This document shows positions 39,590-48,148 of a DNA stretch of 50,400 nt, one piece after another. The position numbers and the translations under genes are program-made. How positions within the stretch are numbered: position 1 is the stretch's first letter; each line of letters starts with the position of its first letter. The DNA lies in contig NZ_PZJM01000011.1 in the NCBI RefSeq assembly GCF_003206045.1, positions 1 through 50,400 on the forward strand, in the 5' to 3' direction. Source of the DNA: Salinicola lusitanus (GTDB taxonomy: Bacteria > Pseudomonadota > Gammaproteobacteria > Pseudomonadales > Halomonadaceae). Below the pieces are notes generated by a model. The model ran no database searches, was not told the DNA's origin, and saw only the letters and a list, made by a program, of their open reading frames with translations.

Positions 39590-39682
39590 ATGGTCTTGCC
39601 GGAAGAGAGCGGGTGCGTCATGGCGCGACCGGAGCGTTGCGAGCGGTGCGGGGCCGAGGCCTCGGCAGGGCGGGCGTCATGA
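39590..39682 (+). CDS. Tiny ORF between murC and ftsQ, 30 codons, unproven
   Basis: An ATG 6 nt after the murC stop opens a 30-residue frame (MVLPEESGCVMARPERCERC and ten more). It ends in a TGA overlapping the ATG of ftsQ (ATGA at 39679-39682). It contains a C-x-x-C pair and GAGG only 3 nt before the start. It has no recognisable family. It could be a leader that couples translation across the gap, or chance; an in-frame GTG start for ftsQ at 39613 would overlap it. Confidence 0.2.
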   Translation: MVLPEESGCVMARPERCERCGAEASAGRAS

Positions 39683-40398
39683 ACTCCAGCGCGCGGGGTA
39701 CGCTGCTCGGCATACTCATGATCGTCGTCCTCATCGGTGCCGGCGGCAGGGCATTGTGGTTGTGGCTGGACAAGCCGATCGCCCGGGTTTCGATCAGCGG
39801 TGACCTGAACTACGTCAGTGCCGCTTATTTGCAGAAAGAGCTGGCCCCTCTGGTGCGCGGCCATACCTGGCTCTCCCTCTCCTTGAGCGACCTGCGCACC
39901 GAAGCGCGCAAGATTGGCTGGCTGCGGGAAGTCACCGTCTCTCGCGAGTGGCCCAACACCCTGCGCTTCGTGCTTTACGAGCAGGATCCCGTGGCGCGCT
40001 GGAACGACGAGCTGCTGCTGAACAACCGTGGGCAGCCGTTCTCGCCGGGGCCGGTCAGCGATCTTGGGCGTCGTCTTCCCGATCTCGGTGGGCCCGATGG
40101 GACGGGGCGCGAAGTCCTGGGTTACTACGACTCCCTGCGCCGTACGCTTTCCGACCTTGGCCTCTCGATCACGCAGTTGAGGCTCGAGCCACGGGGCGCC
40201 TGGCGCTTTCAGGTCAATGATGGTGTCTGGGTTATTCTCGGTCGGACGGACTTGGACGCGCGATTGGCTCGTTTTATTGCCGCATGGAAACGACAGTTGG
40301 GACAGGAGGCGTCGCAGATACGCTACATCGATCTTCGTTATCCCAATGGCGTCTCGGTGGCGAGACACGGTGAAACGGCCGCCGACTCCAACCACTAG
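39679..40398 (+). CDS. ftsQ: Cell division protein FtsQ
   Basis: The protein has a transmembrane helix (LLGILMIVVLIGAGGRALWLWL), a POTRA domain (IARVSISGDLNYVSAAYLQKELAPLVRG) and the beta domain with WLREVTVSREWPNTLRFVLYEQDPVARWND and a terminal IRYIDLRYPNGVSVA. FtsQ is the scaffold of the FtsQLB complex. From the ATG at 39679 it has 239 residues. A GTG at 39613 preceded by GGAAGAGAG would give 261 residues and a basic cytoplasmic tail more like other FtsQ proteins; I cannot decide. Unlike most dcw clusters it is followed by a 340-bp gap before ftsA. Confidence 0.93.
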   Translation: MNSSARGTLLGILMIVVLIGAGGRALWLWLDKPIARVSISGDLNYVSAAYLQKELAPLVRGHTWLSLSLSDLRTEARKIGWLREVTVSREWPNTLRFVLYEQDPVARWNDELLLNNRGQPFSPGPVSDLGRRLPDLGGPDGTGREVLGYYDSLRRTLSDLGLSITQLRLEPRGAWRFQVNDGVWVILGRTDLDARLARFIAAWKRQLGQEASQIRYIDLRYPNGVSVARHGETAADSNH

Positions 40399-40738
40399 GT
40401 CGGTGCCATCCGGGGCTGGAAGTCGCGCTGGATCCCGCGGCTGGCGCCGCTTCCGGCATCGCGATCTGAGAAGATGAGGGTGCCGCGAGCGATGGCTTCT
40501 TACCCTCCGGACTGTGCGCTTAACCCCTGCTATCGCCGAAGGGCCGCTGTTTTCACACCGGGTTAATAGCGGCCACACTCCTTCCTTATTTCCCTTTTAA
40601 AGAAAAAGGGCTTAATGTGGCTTTTGTTTCAGCAATGGGCTGGTGAAAAGGGTCGTCTTGTTCCTATAATAAGCACGAATCTTTGTTGGCCCATTTTTAT
40701 CCGGTTTATCGGTGAAGTTTGAGGAGCGACCCCGACCT
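40399..40738 (+). other. 340-bp ftsQ-ftsA intergenic region
   Basis: No credible gene is seen. The first half carries inverted repeats TTAACCC/GGGTTAA (40520-40526/40560-40566) and GGCCGCT/AGCGGCC (40542-40548/40568-40574), which partly compete. The second half is AT-rich compared with its surroundings and has a CCCTTTT/AAAAGGG hairpin (40592-40598/40604-40610) and then a promoter. GAGGAG (40721-40726) is the ftsA Shine-Dalgarno. Confidence 0.6.
40643..40670 (+). promoter_or_regulatory. Promoter of ftsA-ftsZ
   Basis: A perfect TATAAT (40665-40670) is preceded at 16 bp by GTGAAA (40643-40648, 4/6 of TTGACA). The start would be near 40677, about 60 nt before ftsA, in a locally AT-rich stretch. 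Confidence 0.65.
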
Positions 40739-42010
40739 ATGGCAGGACAATCCAACGCTTCCAATATGGTGGTCGGGCTGGATATCGGAACATCCAAGGT
40801 GGTCGCCATCGTGGGGCAACCCACCGATGATGGCGGGTTGGAAATTGCCGGGATTGGTTCACACCCCTCGCGTGGCATGAAAAAGGGTGTCGTGATCAAT
40901 ATCGAATCAACCGTTCAGTCGATTCAGCGCGCCGTGGAAGAAGCCGAGCTGATGGCAGGCTGCGACATCCATTCGGTCTACGTCGGTATCGCTGGCAGCC
41001 ACATCAGTTCGATGAATTCCGATGGCGTCGTGGCGATCAAGGAGCGGGAAGTCGCGCCTGCCGACATCGATCGTGTCATCGATTCCGCCCGTGCACGCGC
41101 CATTTCCGAAGGGCAGCGCGTGCTGCACGTGATCCCCCAGGAGTTCGCCATCGATACCCAGGAGGGTATTCGCGAGCCGCTGGGGATGTCTGGCGTTCGC
41201 CTCGAAGCTCGCGTTCACCTGGTGACTGCCGCGATGAACGCCGTCCAGAACATCGAGAAGTGCGTTCGCCGCTGTGGCCTGGAAGTGGATGACATCATTC
41301 TCGAACAGCTGGCCTCCAGCCACGCGGTGCTGACCGAGGACGAGCGGGAGCTCGGCGTGTGCATGGTCGATATCGGTGGCGGGACGACCGATATCGCCGT
41401 CTTTACCGAGGGCGCCATTCGGCACACCGCCGTGATTCCGATCGCCGGCGATCAGGTAACCAACGATATCGCCATGGCGCTTCGCACGCCGACTCAGTAC
41501 GCCGAGGACATCAAGGTCAAATACGCCTGTGCGCTGACGCAACTGGCGAGCAGCGACGAAATGATCAAGGTCCCGAGCGTTGGCGACCGGCCGGCTCGGG
41601 ATCTCTCCCGGCAGGCTCTGGCGGAAGTCGTGGAGCCACGTTACGAAGAGCTCTTCACGCTGGTGCGCGAGGAGCTGCGTCGCAGTGGCTACGAAGACCT
41701 CGTGGCAGCTGGGATCGTATTGACGGGGGGCACCTCTCGAATGGAGGGGGTGGTCGAGCTGGCGGAAGAGATATTCCACATGCCGGTCCGCATCGCTTGC
41801 CCATACAACGTCCGTGGCTTGGCGGATGTGGTACGCAACCCGATTTATTCGACGGGGGTAGGTTTGCTACTCTACGGAATGAAAGACGCCAAGCACTCTC
41901 GCGCAGTATCAGCCCAGCCTCTAAGGGAAGACTCACTTCCCCGGCGCGCAACCAGGGATGAGGTTTCGACGCTGGAGCGACTCAAAGGCTGGTTTAAAGG
42001 AAATTTCTGA
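40739..42010 (+). CDS. ftsA: Cell division actin-like protein FtsA
   Basis: The actin-fold protein has VVGLDIGTSKVVAIVG, the 1C-domain segment RVLHVIPQEFAIDTQEGIREPLGMSG, CMVDIGGGTTDIAVF, and GIVLTGGTSRMEGV. The C-terminal amphipathic membrane helix LERLKGWFKGNF is intact. FtsA tethers FtsZ to the membrane and recruits later divisome proteins. The ATG at 40739 (423 residues) has GAGGAG 12 nt upstream; a GTG at 40712 in the same frame lies before that site and is less likely. ftsZ follows after 30 nt. Confidence 0.97.
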   Translation: MAGQSNASNMVVGLDIGTSKVVAIVGQPTDDGGLEIAGIGSHPSRGMKKGVVINIESTVQSIQRAVEEAELMAGCDIHSVYVGIAGSHISSMNSDGVVAIKEREVAPADIDRVIDSARARAISEGQRVLHVIPQEFAIDTQEGIREPLGMSGVRLEARVHLVTAAMNAVQNIEKCVRRCGLEVDDIILEQLASSHAVLTEDERELGVCMVDIGGGTTDIAVFTEGAIRHTAVIPIAGDQVTNDIAMALRTPTQYAEDIKVKYACALTQLASSDEMIKVPSVGDRPARDLSRQALAEVVEPRYEELFTLVREELRRSGYEDLVAAGIVLTGGTSRMEGVVELAEEIFHMPVRIACPYNVRGLADVVRNPIYSTGVGLLLYGMKDAKHSRAVSAQPLREDSLPRRATRDEVSTLERLKGWFKGNF

Positions 42011-42040
42011 CAGGCCGCAAGCGGTCTTGGAGACGGGGCA

Positions 42041-43210
42041 ATGTTCGAACTGGTAGATAACGCACCTTCTAGTAGTGCAGTCATCAAAGTCATCGGTGTC
42101 GGCGGCGGCGGCGGCAACGCCGTCAACCACATGGTCGAGAGTAACATCGAAGGCGTCGAGTTCATCTGCGCCAACACCGATGCTCAGGCGCTCAAGCGCG
42201 TGGCGGCCAAGACCGTTCTTCAACTGGGTGGCGAGATCACCAAGGGCTTGGGGGCCGGGGCAAACCCCGATGTTGGCCGCCAGGCAGCCATGGAGGATCG
42301 TGACCGCATCGCCGAGATGCTCCAGGGCGCGGACATGATCTTCATCACCGCCGGCATGGGCGGCGGCACCGGTACCGGTGGAGCGCCCGTGGTCGCTCAG
42401 GTGGCCAAGGAACTCGGCATTCTGACCGTCGCCGTCGTCACTCGTCCGTTCCCGTTCGAAGGGCCGAAGCGCATGCGCGCGGCCGAAGAGGGGATGAAGG
42501 AACTTTCCGAGTACGTCGATTCGCTGATCACCATCCCCAACGAAAAGCTGCTGTCGGTGCTGGGCAAGAATGCCAGCCTGCTGACCGCTTTCAGTGCCGC
42601 CAACGATGTGCTGCTGGGGGCGGTTCAGGGTATCGCCGAGCTGATCACCAGCCCGGGTATCATCAACGTCGACTTCGCCGACGTGCGCACGGTGATGTCC
42701 GAGATGGGGATGGCGATGATGGGAACCGGTGCCGCGACGGGGGAAAATCGCGCCCGGGAAGCCGCCGAGAAAGCCATTCGCAGCCCGCTTCTCGAAGATA
42801 TCGATCTGCACGGTGCGCGAGGCATTCTGGTCAACATCACCGCCGGTCCGGATCTCTCCATCGGTGAATTCAACGATGTGGGCGCGACCGTTCAGGAGTT
42901 CGCTTCCCAGGACGCCACTATCGTGGTGGGTACCGCCATCGATATGGAGATGTCCGACGAACTGCGGGTAACCGTCGTCGCTGCCGGACTGGATGCCCAG
43001 AAGGAGAAAGCCGTTCCCCGTGAAACGGCGGCTTCGCGTCCGGAAACGACCGATTACCGCAAGCTTCAGCAGCCGGCGGTCATGCGTCAGCAGGCCGCGC
43101 GCGCGGAGCAGGAGGCCGCCGCGAAGAAGTCCCAGCAGGAGAAGCGCAAGACGTCGGATATGGACGACTATCTCGACATCCCGGCTTTCTTGCGTCGTCA
43201 GGCGGATTGA
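42041..43210 (+). CDS. ftsZ: Cell division tubulin-like GTPase FtsZ
   Basis: The 389-residue protein has the GTP-binding domain with [17 protein letters not shown], the tubulin signature GGGTGTG (residues 107-113), the T7 loop [12 protein letters not shown], a variable linker, and the C-terminal FtsA/ZipA-binding peptide [12 protein letters not shown]. It polymerises into the Z-ring. Length and motifs are normal. Confidence 0.99.
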   Translation: MFELVDNAPSSSAVIKVIGVGGGGGNAVNHMVESNIEGVEFICANTDAQALKRVAAKTVLQLGGEITKGLGAGANPDVGRQAAMEDRDRIAEMLQGADMIFITAGMGGGTGTGGAPVVAQVAKELGILTVAVVTRPFPFEGPKRMRAAEEGMKELSEYVDSLITIPNEKLLSVLGKNASLLTAFSAANDVLLGAVQGIAELITSPGIINVDFADVRTVMSEMGMAMMGTGAATGENRAREAAEKAIRSPLLEDIDLHGARGILVNITAGPDLSIGEFNDVGATVQEFASQDATIVVGTAIDMEMSDELRVTVVAAGLDAQKEKAVPRETAASRPETTDYRKLQQPAVMRQQAARAEQEAAAKKSQQEKRKTSDMDDYLDIPAFLRRQAD

Positions 43211-43254
43211 TAGACTAATTGACTGCCCATCATCATTTTGTCACATCGATATGG

Positions 43255-43283
43255 TTGGTGGGCCCATGGTTTGGTGTTATAGT
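43255..43283 (+). promoter_or_regulatory. Extended -10 promoter of lpxC
   Basis: TTGGTG (43255-43260) and TATAGT (43278-43283) are 17 bp apart, with TGT just before the -10 (TGn extension). Transcription would start about 35 nt before the lpxC ATG at 43325. Confidence 0.65.
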
Positions 43284-43324
43284 GAACACCGTTTCCAAAC
43301 CATTTGACTGTCAGGTCGATGCCC

Positions 43325-44236
43325 ATGATCAAACAACGAACGCTGCAGAACACGATCCGCGCCACTGGCGTAGGACTCCATTCCGGAGAAAAAGTGTATC
43401 TGACACTGCGTCCCGCGGCGCCCAATACGGGCATCGTCTTCGTGCGCACCGACCTCGATCCGATGGTGCATATTCCGGCACACGCCGAAAGCGTTACCGA
43501 CACCAATCTCTGCACGGCGCTGTCCAAGGATGGCGTCAAGGTCGCCACGGTCGAGCATCTGATGTCGGCATTCGCCGGCCTGGGTATCGACAACGCCTAC
43601 GTTGAATTGAGTGCCCCCGAAGTGCCGATCATGGATGGCAGCGCCGGTCCGTTCGTCTTTCTGATCCAGTCGGCGGGTATCGCCGAACAGTCGGCGCCGA
43701 AGCAGTTCATCCGTATCAAGCGCGAAGTGACCGTCAACGACGATGGCAAGCAGGCGACGTTTCTGCCCCACGACGGATTCAAGGTCAGTTTCGCGATCGA
43801 TTTCGATCACCCCGTCTTCGAGCAGCAGAAGCAGACCGCGACGGTCGATTTCTCCACGACTTCCTTCGTCAAGGAGGTGTCGCGAGCGCGCACGTTCGGT
43901 TTCATGCGCGACCTGGAGTTCCTGCGCTCGCAGAACCTGGCGTTGGGGGGCAGTCTCGACAACGCCATCGTCGTCGACGACTACCGCATCGTGAACCAGG
44001 ATGGCCTTCGCTACGACGATGAGTTCGTCAAGCACAAGATGCTCGATGCGATCGGCGACCTCTATCAGCTCGGTTACAGTCTGATCGGTGAGTTCCGGGG
44101 CTACAAGTCCGGCCACGGGCTCAACAATCAGCTCTGCCGTGAGTTGCTGGCCCACCCGGAGGCTTACGAGATCGTGACTTTCGAGGAAACCTCGCAATCG
44201 GCGCCGATCTCCTACGCCGCCCCAGCCATGGCTTGA
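43325..44236 (+). CDS. lpxC: UDP-3-O-acyl-GlcNAc deacetylase LpxC
   Basis: From [21 protein letters not shown] the protein has 303 residues (E. coli 305). Zinc ligands are His78 in VEHLMSAF, and the H and D in [12 protein letters not shown]; the general-base-region [12 protein letters not shown] is present. It catalyses the committed step of lipid A synthesis. The ATG at 43325 fits family alignment with AGGT about 9 nt upstream; an ATG two codons earlier (43319) is possible. Confidence 0.97.
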   Translation: MIKQRTLQNTIRATGVGLHSGEKVYLTLRPAAPNTGIVFVRTDLDPMVHIPAHAESVTDTNLCTALSKDGVKVATVEHLMSAFAGLGIDNAYVELSAPEVPIMDGSAGPFVFLIQSAGIAEQSAPKQFIRIKREVTVNDDGKQATFLPHDGFKVSFAIDFDHPVFEQQKQTATVDFSTTSFVKEVSRARTFGFMRDLEFLRSQNLALGGSLDNAIVVDDYRIVNQDGLRYDDEFVKHKMLDAIGDLYQLGYSLIGEFRGYKSGHGLNNQLCRELLAHPEAYEIVTFEETSQSAPISYAAPAMA

Positions 44237-44245
44237 GCTTTCCCG

Positions 44246-44296
44246 AGAGCTTCGGCTCTTGTCGCTGAATTAGACGCCGATCCCAGGATCGGCGTC
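44246..44296 (+). terminator. Two hairpins after lpxC, probable terminator
   Basis: AGAGC-TTCG-GCTCT (44246-44259) is a classic UUCG tetraloop hairpin. GACGCCGATC (44273-44282) pairs with GATCGGCGTC (44287-44296) around CCAG. The following GTCGTTTG is only weakly T-rich. The convergent dciA gene ends at 44370. Confidence 0.55.
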
Positions 44297-44369
44297 GTCG
44301 TTTGTGGACGGCGAATCCTTCGGTGCCTAGCCACTCAGCGTGATGGCGGGGATGAGCGTGCGGCCCGGT

Positions 44370-44855
44370 TCAGGTCGCGGGGCCGTCGTCCGATTCCGGT
44401 GCGCTCTGGGCGTGTGAGGCCAGGCGATTCAACGAGCGCTTGAGCGGAGAGTCTTCCAGGCCCTCCGCGCAGTGGGACAGGGCGTCGGCGCCGGCCGGCG
44501 ACAGTCGACGCGTCTGCCGTGGTAGTGCCTTGACCGGCCGGATCGGGCGTACCTTCAGCGAGAATTTCATGACCGCCTCGAAGCCGGGCAGTTGATGCAG
44601 CAACGCCAGCAGGCGAGGCTGTTCGTAACGCAGCCACGTCAACCAGGCGGCGCGGTCGGTGATCAGCGTCAGCACGCCGTTGCGGTAGCCGCCGACATAG
44701 AGATGCTCGGCCACGTCCGGTGGGAGTTGCCGTCTCAGGTGGTTCTGGGCGCGTTCGATCAACGTCGCCATGCGCATCACGTCGCCCAATCCCCCCGGTT
44801 GCTCAAGGAGTCGGGAAACGGGCTGGGCTCGTAAACGCTTAGCCTTTATACTCAT
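44370..44855 (-). CDS. dciA: DUF721/DciA-type replicative helicase loader
   Basis: The 161-residue basic protein is of the DUF721 family: PVSRLLEQPGGLGDVMRMATLIERAQNHLRRQLPPDVAEHLYVGGYRNGVLTLITDRAAWLTWLRYEQPRLLALL. DciA loads DnaB helicase in bacteria that lack DnaC/DnaI. The C-terminal ~70 residues are proline-rich, polar and poorly conserved. The gene lies antisense between lpxC and the secA unit, an order common in Pseudomonas and relatives. Confidence 0.85.
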   Translation of the reverse strand: MSIKAKRLRAQPVSRLLEQPGGLGDVMRMATLIERAQNHLRRQLPPDVAEHLYVGGYRNGVLTLITDRAAWLTWLRYEQPRLLALLHQLPGFEAVMKFSLKVRPIRPVKALPRQTRRLSPAGADALSHCAEGLEDSPLKRSLNRLASHAQSAPESDDGPAT

Positions 44856-44917
44856 CGGCTTGCACGCGGTGGGGAAAGACCCGCTAAACCTATCACGGCG
44901 CGGAGTTCGTCGACAGC

Positions 44918-45265
44918 ATGACTTCGGTCAAAGCGCAGTCCGGTCAGCGTGGCGCCATCTGGCGCCCCCGGCAGCGAGCCCATTGGTGGCTGGCCAGTGT
45001 GCTGGTCGGCTGCCTGCTGCCTGCGGGCTTGATGCACGCCGAGGCGATGCGGCTGGCCGAGCGCCTGACGCAAGTCTACCTGATGGCCCCGGAGGCCATT
45101 CGGGCCGAGTCCCGGCGGGTCGCGCGCATCGCCGCCAAGCGTCCCCTGCATCCGCGCACCACGGCGCCTTTGCCGCAGCCGAAGCGAGCCCACCTCGAAC
45201 CCCTGGTTGTCCCCAGCGCCGCCCTGGACGTCCTGTCCCGCCGAGGCCCGCCCGTGCCTGCCTGA
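44918..45265 (+). CDS. Candidate SecM-like secretion monitor / arrest peptide upstream of secA
   Basis: The 115-residue protein has a basic N-terminus (RPRQR, residues 16-20), a hydrophobic core (WWLASVLVGCLLPAGLM, 23-39) and a likely signal-peptidase site after AEA (41-43). A mature part of about 70 residues rich in Arg, Ala and Pro follows. The C-terminus is R108-R-G-P-P-V-P-A115. E. coli SecM ends RAGPQRLT: R, G and P coincide and exactly four residues follow the proline in both. The upstream F-x4-W-I part of the SecM motif is not recognisable, and the protein is shorter (115 against 170). The gene ends 87 nt before secA on the same strand. SecM identity is inferred from position, signal sequence and terminal motif. 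Only GGAG at 12-nt spacing precedes the ATG. Confidence 0.6.
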   Translation: MTSVKAQSGQRGAIWRPRQRAHWWLASVLVGCLLPAGLMHAEAMRLAERLTQVYLMAPEAIRAESRRVARIAAKRPLHPRTTAPLPQPKRAHLEPLVVPSAALDVLSRRGPPVPA

Positions 45266-45340
45266 TGACCGCTATCGCTATCTCATCATCACTGGCAGCC
45301 GGTGCCGACCTCGTCGTCGCATGGCTGCCTCAGGGGCACG
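45253..45340 (+). promoter_or_regulatory. Predicted RNA helix joining the upstream ORF end to the secA ribosome-binding region
   Basis: 45253-45258 (CGTGCC) pairs with 45335-45340 (GGCACG). After a 2-nt bulge, 45261-45265 (CCTGA, including the stop codon) pairs with 45330-45334 (TCAGG). A nested 7-bp helix GGCAGCC/GGCTGCC (45294-45300/45323-45329) stacks against it. The structure ends 1 nt before the secA Shine-Dalgarno AGGAA (45342-45346). I paired the bases by eye; no folding energy was computed. Confidence 0.45.
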
Positions 45341-45352
45341 CAGGAATAGATC

Positions 45353-48100
45353 ATGTTGAATGCAATACTACACAAGCTGGTCGGGTCCAAGAACGACCGC
45401 GACGTCAAGCGCATGCGCAAGCAGGTGGCGGCGATCAACGAGCTGGAAGCCCAGTTCGAAGCGCTCGATGACACGGCACTCAAGGCCAAGACCGCCGAGT
45501 TTCGCCGACGCCTGGCCGATGGCGAGAAGCACGAATCCCTGCTGCCGGAAGCGTTCGCTACCGTCCGCGAGGCGAGCAAGCGCGTCCTCGGCATGCGTCA
45601 TTTCGATGTCCAGATGGTTGGCGGCATGGCGCTGCACGAGGGCCGGATTGCCGAGATGAAGACCGGTGAGGGCAAGACCCTGGTCGGGACGTTGTCGGTC
45701 TACTTCAACGCGCTGCTGGAGAAAGGCGTGCATGTGGTCACGGTCAACGACTATCTGGCCAGCCGCGACGCCAACTGGATGCGCCCGCTCTACGAATTCC
45801 TCGGCCTGAGTGTCGGGGTCATCGCCTCCGGCCAGCCGAACGAGGAGAAGAAGCAGGCTTATGCCTGCGATATCACCTACGGGACCAACAACGAGTACGG
45901 CTTCGACTATCTGCGCGACAACATGGCCTTCTCGCTGCAGGACAAGGTCCAGCGACCGCTCCACTACGCGATCATCGATGAGGTCGACTCGATCCTGATC
46001 GATGAAGCGCGCACGCCGCTGATCATCTCCGGCCCGGTGGAGGAGAACGTCGAGCTCTACCGCACGATTCACGCGCTCTCCAAGCAGCTCAATCAGTGTA
46101 CCGACGAAGAGGACCCGACCACCGGCGATTTCCTGATCGACGAGAAGCAGAAGCAGGTGGAGTTGACCGAGGAAGGCCACCAGCAGGTCGAGCAGCTGAT
46201 GCGGGAGGCGGGCCTGCTCAAGTCGGAAGACTCGCTTTACGCCGTCCAGAATCTCGGGCTGCTGCAGCATATCCATTCGGCGTTGCGGGCTCGTTGCCTC
46301 TACCATCGCGATGTCGACTACATCGTCTCGGACGGCAACGTGGTGATCGTCGACGAGCACACCGGTCGTACCATGCCAGGGCGCCGTTGGTCGGAAGGTC
46401 TGCATCAGGCGGTGGAGGCCAAGGAGGGGGTGACGATCCAGCGCGAGAGCCAGACGCTGGCATCCACCACCTTCCAGAACTATTTCCGCCTCTACGAGAA
46501 ACTGGCCGGGATGACCGGTACTGCCGATACCGAGGCCTTCGAGTTCAACCATATCTACGGCCTCGACGTGCTGGTGATCCCCACCAACCGTCCGTTGGCG
46601 CGCCAGGATCTGAACGATCTGGTCTATCTGAGCGCCGAGGAGAAGTACGCCGCGATCATCGAGGACGTCAACACCCAGCGCGAGGCCAAGCGGCCGGTGC
46701 TGGTGGGTACCGCGTCCATCGAGACCTCGGAGTATCTCTCCAAGCTGATGCAGGCGAAGCAGATTCCTCACAACGTCCTCAACGCCAAGCAGCACGACAG
46801 CGAGGCCGAGATCATCGCTCAGGCGGGTCGCCCCGGTGCCGTCACGCTGGCCACCAACATGGCGGGCCGTGGCACCGATATCGTGCTCGGCGGCAACTGG
46901 GAAGCGGAAGTCGCCAGGCTCGAGGACCCCAGCGAGGCGCAGATCGAATCGATCAAGGCTGAGTGGCAGCAGCGCCACGATGCCGTGCTCGAGGCCGGTG
47001 GCCTCCACGTGATCGGCTCCGAGCGGCACGAATCGCGGCGGATCGACAACCAGCTGCGTGGCCGCGCCGGGCGTCAGGGGGATCCGGGCTCGACGCGGTT
47101 CTTCCTGTCGCTGGAAGACAGCCTCATGCGGCTGTTCGGTTCCGACCGGGTGCAACGCCTGATGGGCGCGCTCGGGCTCGAGGAGGGCGAAGCCATCGAG
47201 CACAAGATGGTCTCCAACGCGGTCGAGCGGGCGCAGAAGAAGGTCGAAGGCCGCAACTTCGACATCCGTAAGCAGCTGCTGGAGTACGACGACGTCTCCA
47301 ACGACCAGCGCCGGGTCATCTACGAGCAGCGGGACGACATCCTCGCCGCCGACGAGATCTCCGACAATGTCGCCAGCATCCGCGACGAAGTGCTCGAGCA
47401 GACGATCTCCGACTACGTGCCGCCGCAGAGCCTGCCGGAGCAGTGGGAACTGGCGGGGCTGCAGGATCAGCTCAAGCAGGAGTTCAATATCGACCTGCCG
47501 CTGGTGCAGTGGGCGGAAGAGGACGACAACTTCAACGAGGAGGTGCTGCGCCAGCGCCTGCTGGACCAGCATCGGGGGCAGTATCGCGCCAAGGTCGACG
47601 CGATCGGTGTCGACATGATGCAGCGCTTCGAGAAGCAGGTCATGCTGCAGGTGCTGGATACGCGCTGGAAGGAGCATCTGCAGTCGATGGATCATCTGCG
47701 TCGGGGTATCCACCTGCGCGGCTACGCCCAGAAAAACCCGAAGCAGGAGTACAAGCGCGAAGCCTTCGAGCTGTTCCAGTCTCTGCTCTACAACATCAAG
47801 CATGACGTCACCCGCATCCTGAGCCACGTGCAGGTGCGTCGCCAGGAAGAGGTCGAGGACCTGGAGCGTCAGCGTCGCGAAGCGCTCGAGCGGGAGAAGG
47901 CGGCCAGCCAGTCCGTCCATGAGGACGCGGTCGCCGCCGCCCAGCAGACGGCCGAAGGGGCGGAAGCGGAAACGGAAGCCGCGCCGGCCGAGGATGGTGC
48001 CCAGCCGGTTCGCCGTGAAGGCCCGAAGGTCGGGCGCAACGATCCTTGCCCGTGCGGTTCCGGCAAGAAGTACAAGCAGTGCCATGGTGCGCTGAGCTGA
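45353..48100 (+). CDS. secA: Preprotein translocase ATPase SecA
   Basis: The 915-residue protein (E. coli 901) has the DEAD-like motor with Walker A MKTGEGKT (residues 102-109), [18 protein letters not shown] and [21 protein letters not shown]. The second nucleotide-binding domain carries [16 protein letters not shown] and [25 protein letters not shown]. The helical scaffold and a C-terminal zinc motif [14 protein letters not shown] (binding SecB and lipid) complete it. It drives post-translational export through SecYEG. AGGAA is 6-7 nt upstream of the ATG. The small secreted-protein gene upstream probably controls its translation. Confidence 0.99.
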   Translation: MLNAILHKLVGSKNDRDVKRMRKQVAAINELEAQFEALDDTALKAKTAEFRRRLADGEKHESLLPEAFATVREASKRVLGMRHFDVQMVGGMALHEGRIAEMKTGEGKTLVGTLSVYFNALLEKGVHVVTVNDYLASRDANWMRPLYEFLGLSVGVIASGQPNEEKKQAYACDITYGTNNEYGFDYLRDNMAFSLQDKVQRPLHYAIIDEVDSILIDEARTPLIISGPVEENVELYRTIHALSKQLNQCTDEEDPTTGDFLIDEKQKQVELTEEGHQQVEQLMREAGLLKSEDSLYAVQNLGLLQHIHSALRARCLYHRDVDYIVSDGNVVIVDEHTGRTMPGRRWSEGLHQAVEAKEGVTIQRESQTLASTTFQNYFRLYEKLAGMTGTADTEAFEFNHIYGLDVLVIPTNRPLARQDLNDLVYLSAEEKYAAIIEDVNTQREAKRPVLVGTASIETSEYLSKLMQAKQIPHNVLNAKQHDSEAEIIAQAGRPGAVTLATNMAGRGTDIVLGGNWEAEVARLEDPSEAQIESIKAEWQQRHDAVLEAGGLHVIGSERHESRRIDNQLRGRAGRQGDPGSTRFFLSLEDSLMRLFGSDRVQRLMGALGLEEGEAIEHKMVSNAVERAQKKVEGRNFDIRKQLLEYDDVSNDQRRVIYEQRDDILAADEISDNVASIRDEVLEQTISDYVPPQSLPEQWELAGLQDQLKQEFNIDLPLVQWAEEDDNFNEEVLRQRLLDQHRGQYRAKVDAIGVDMMQRFEKQVMLQVLDTRWKEHLQSMDHLRRGIHLRGYAQKNPKQEYKREAFELFQSLLYNIKHDVTRILSHVQVRRQEEVEDLERQRREALEREKAASQSVHEDAVAAAQQTAEGAEAETEAAPAEDGAQPVRREGPKVGRNDPCPCGSGKKYKQCHGALS

Positions 48101-48148
48101 GAATGGCCAAGGGCGCGGGCAGGGTCCGTGCTCGCCGAGGAGAATGGA

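Noticed and set aside
40712-40738. GTG start for ftsA nine codons upstream.
   Set aside because: The GAGGAG Shine-Dalgarno lies downstream of it and before the ATG at 40739.
45368-48085. A 905-codon open frame antisense to secA.
   Set aside because: It mirrors secA codon bias in a GC-rich genome; its sequence is histidine- and leucine-rich shadow protein with no recognisable domain.
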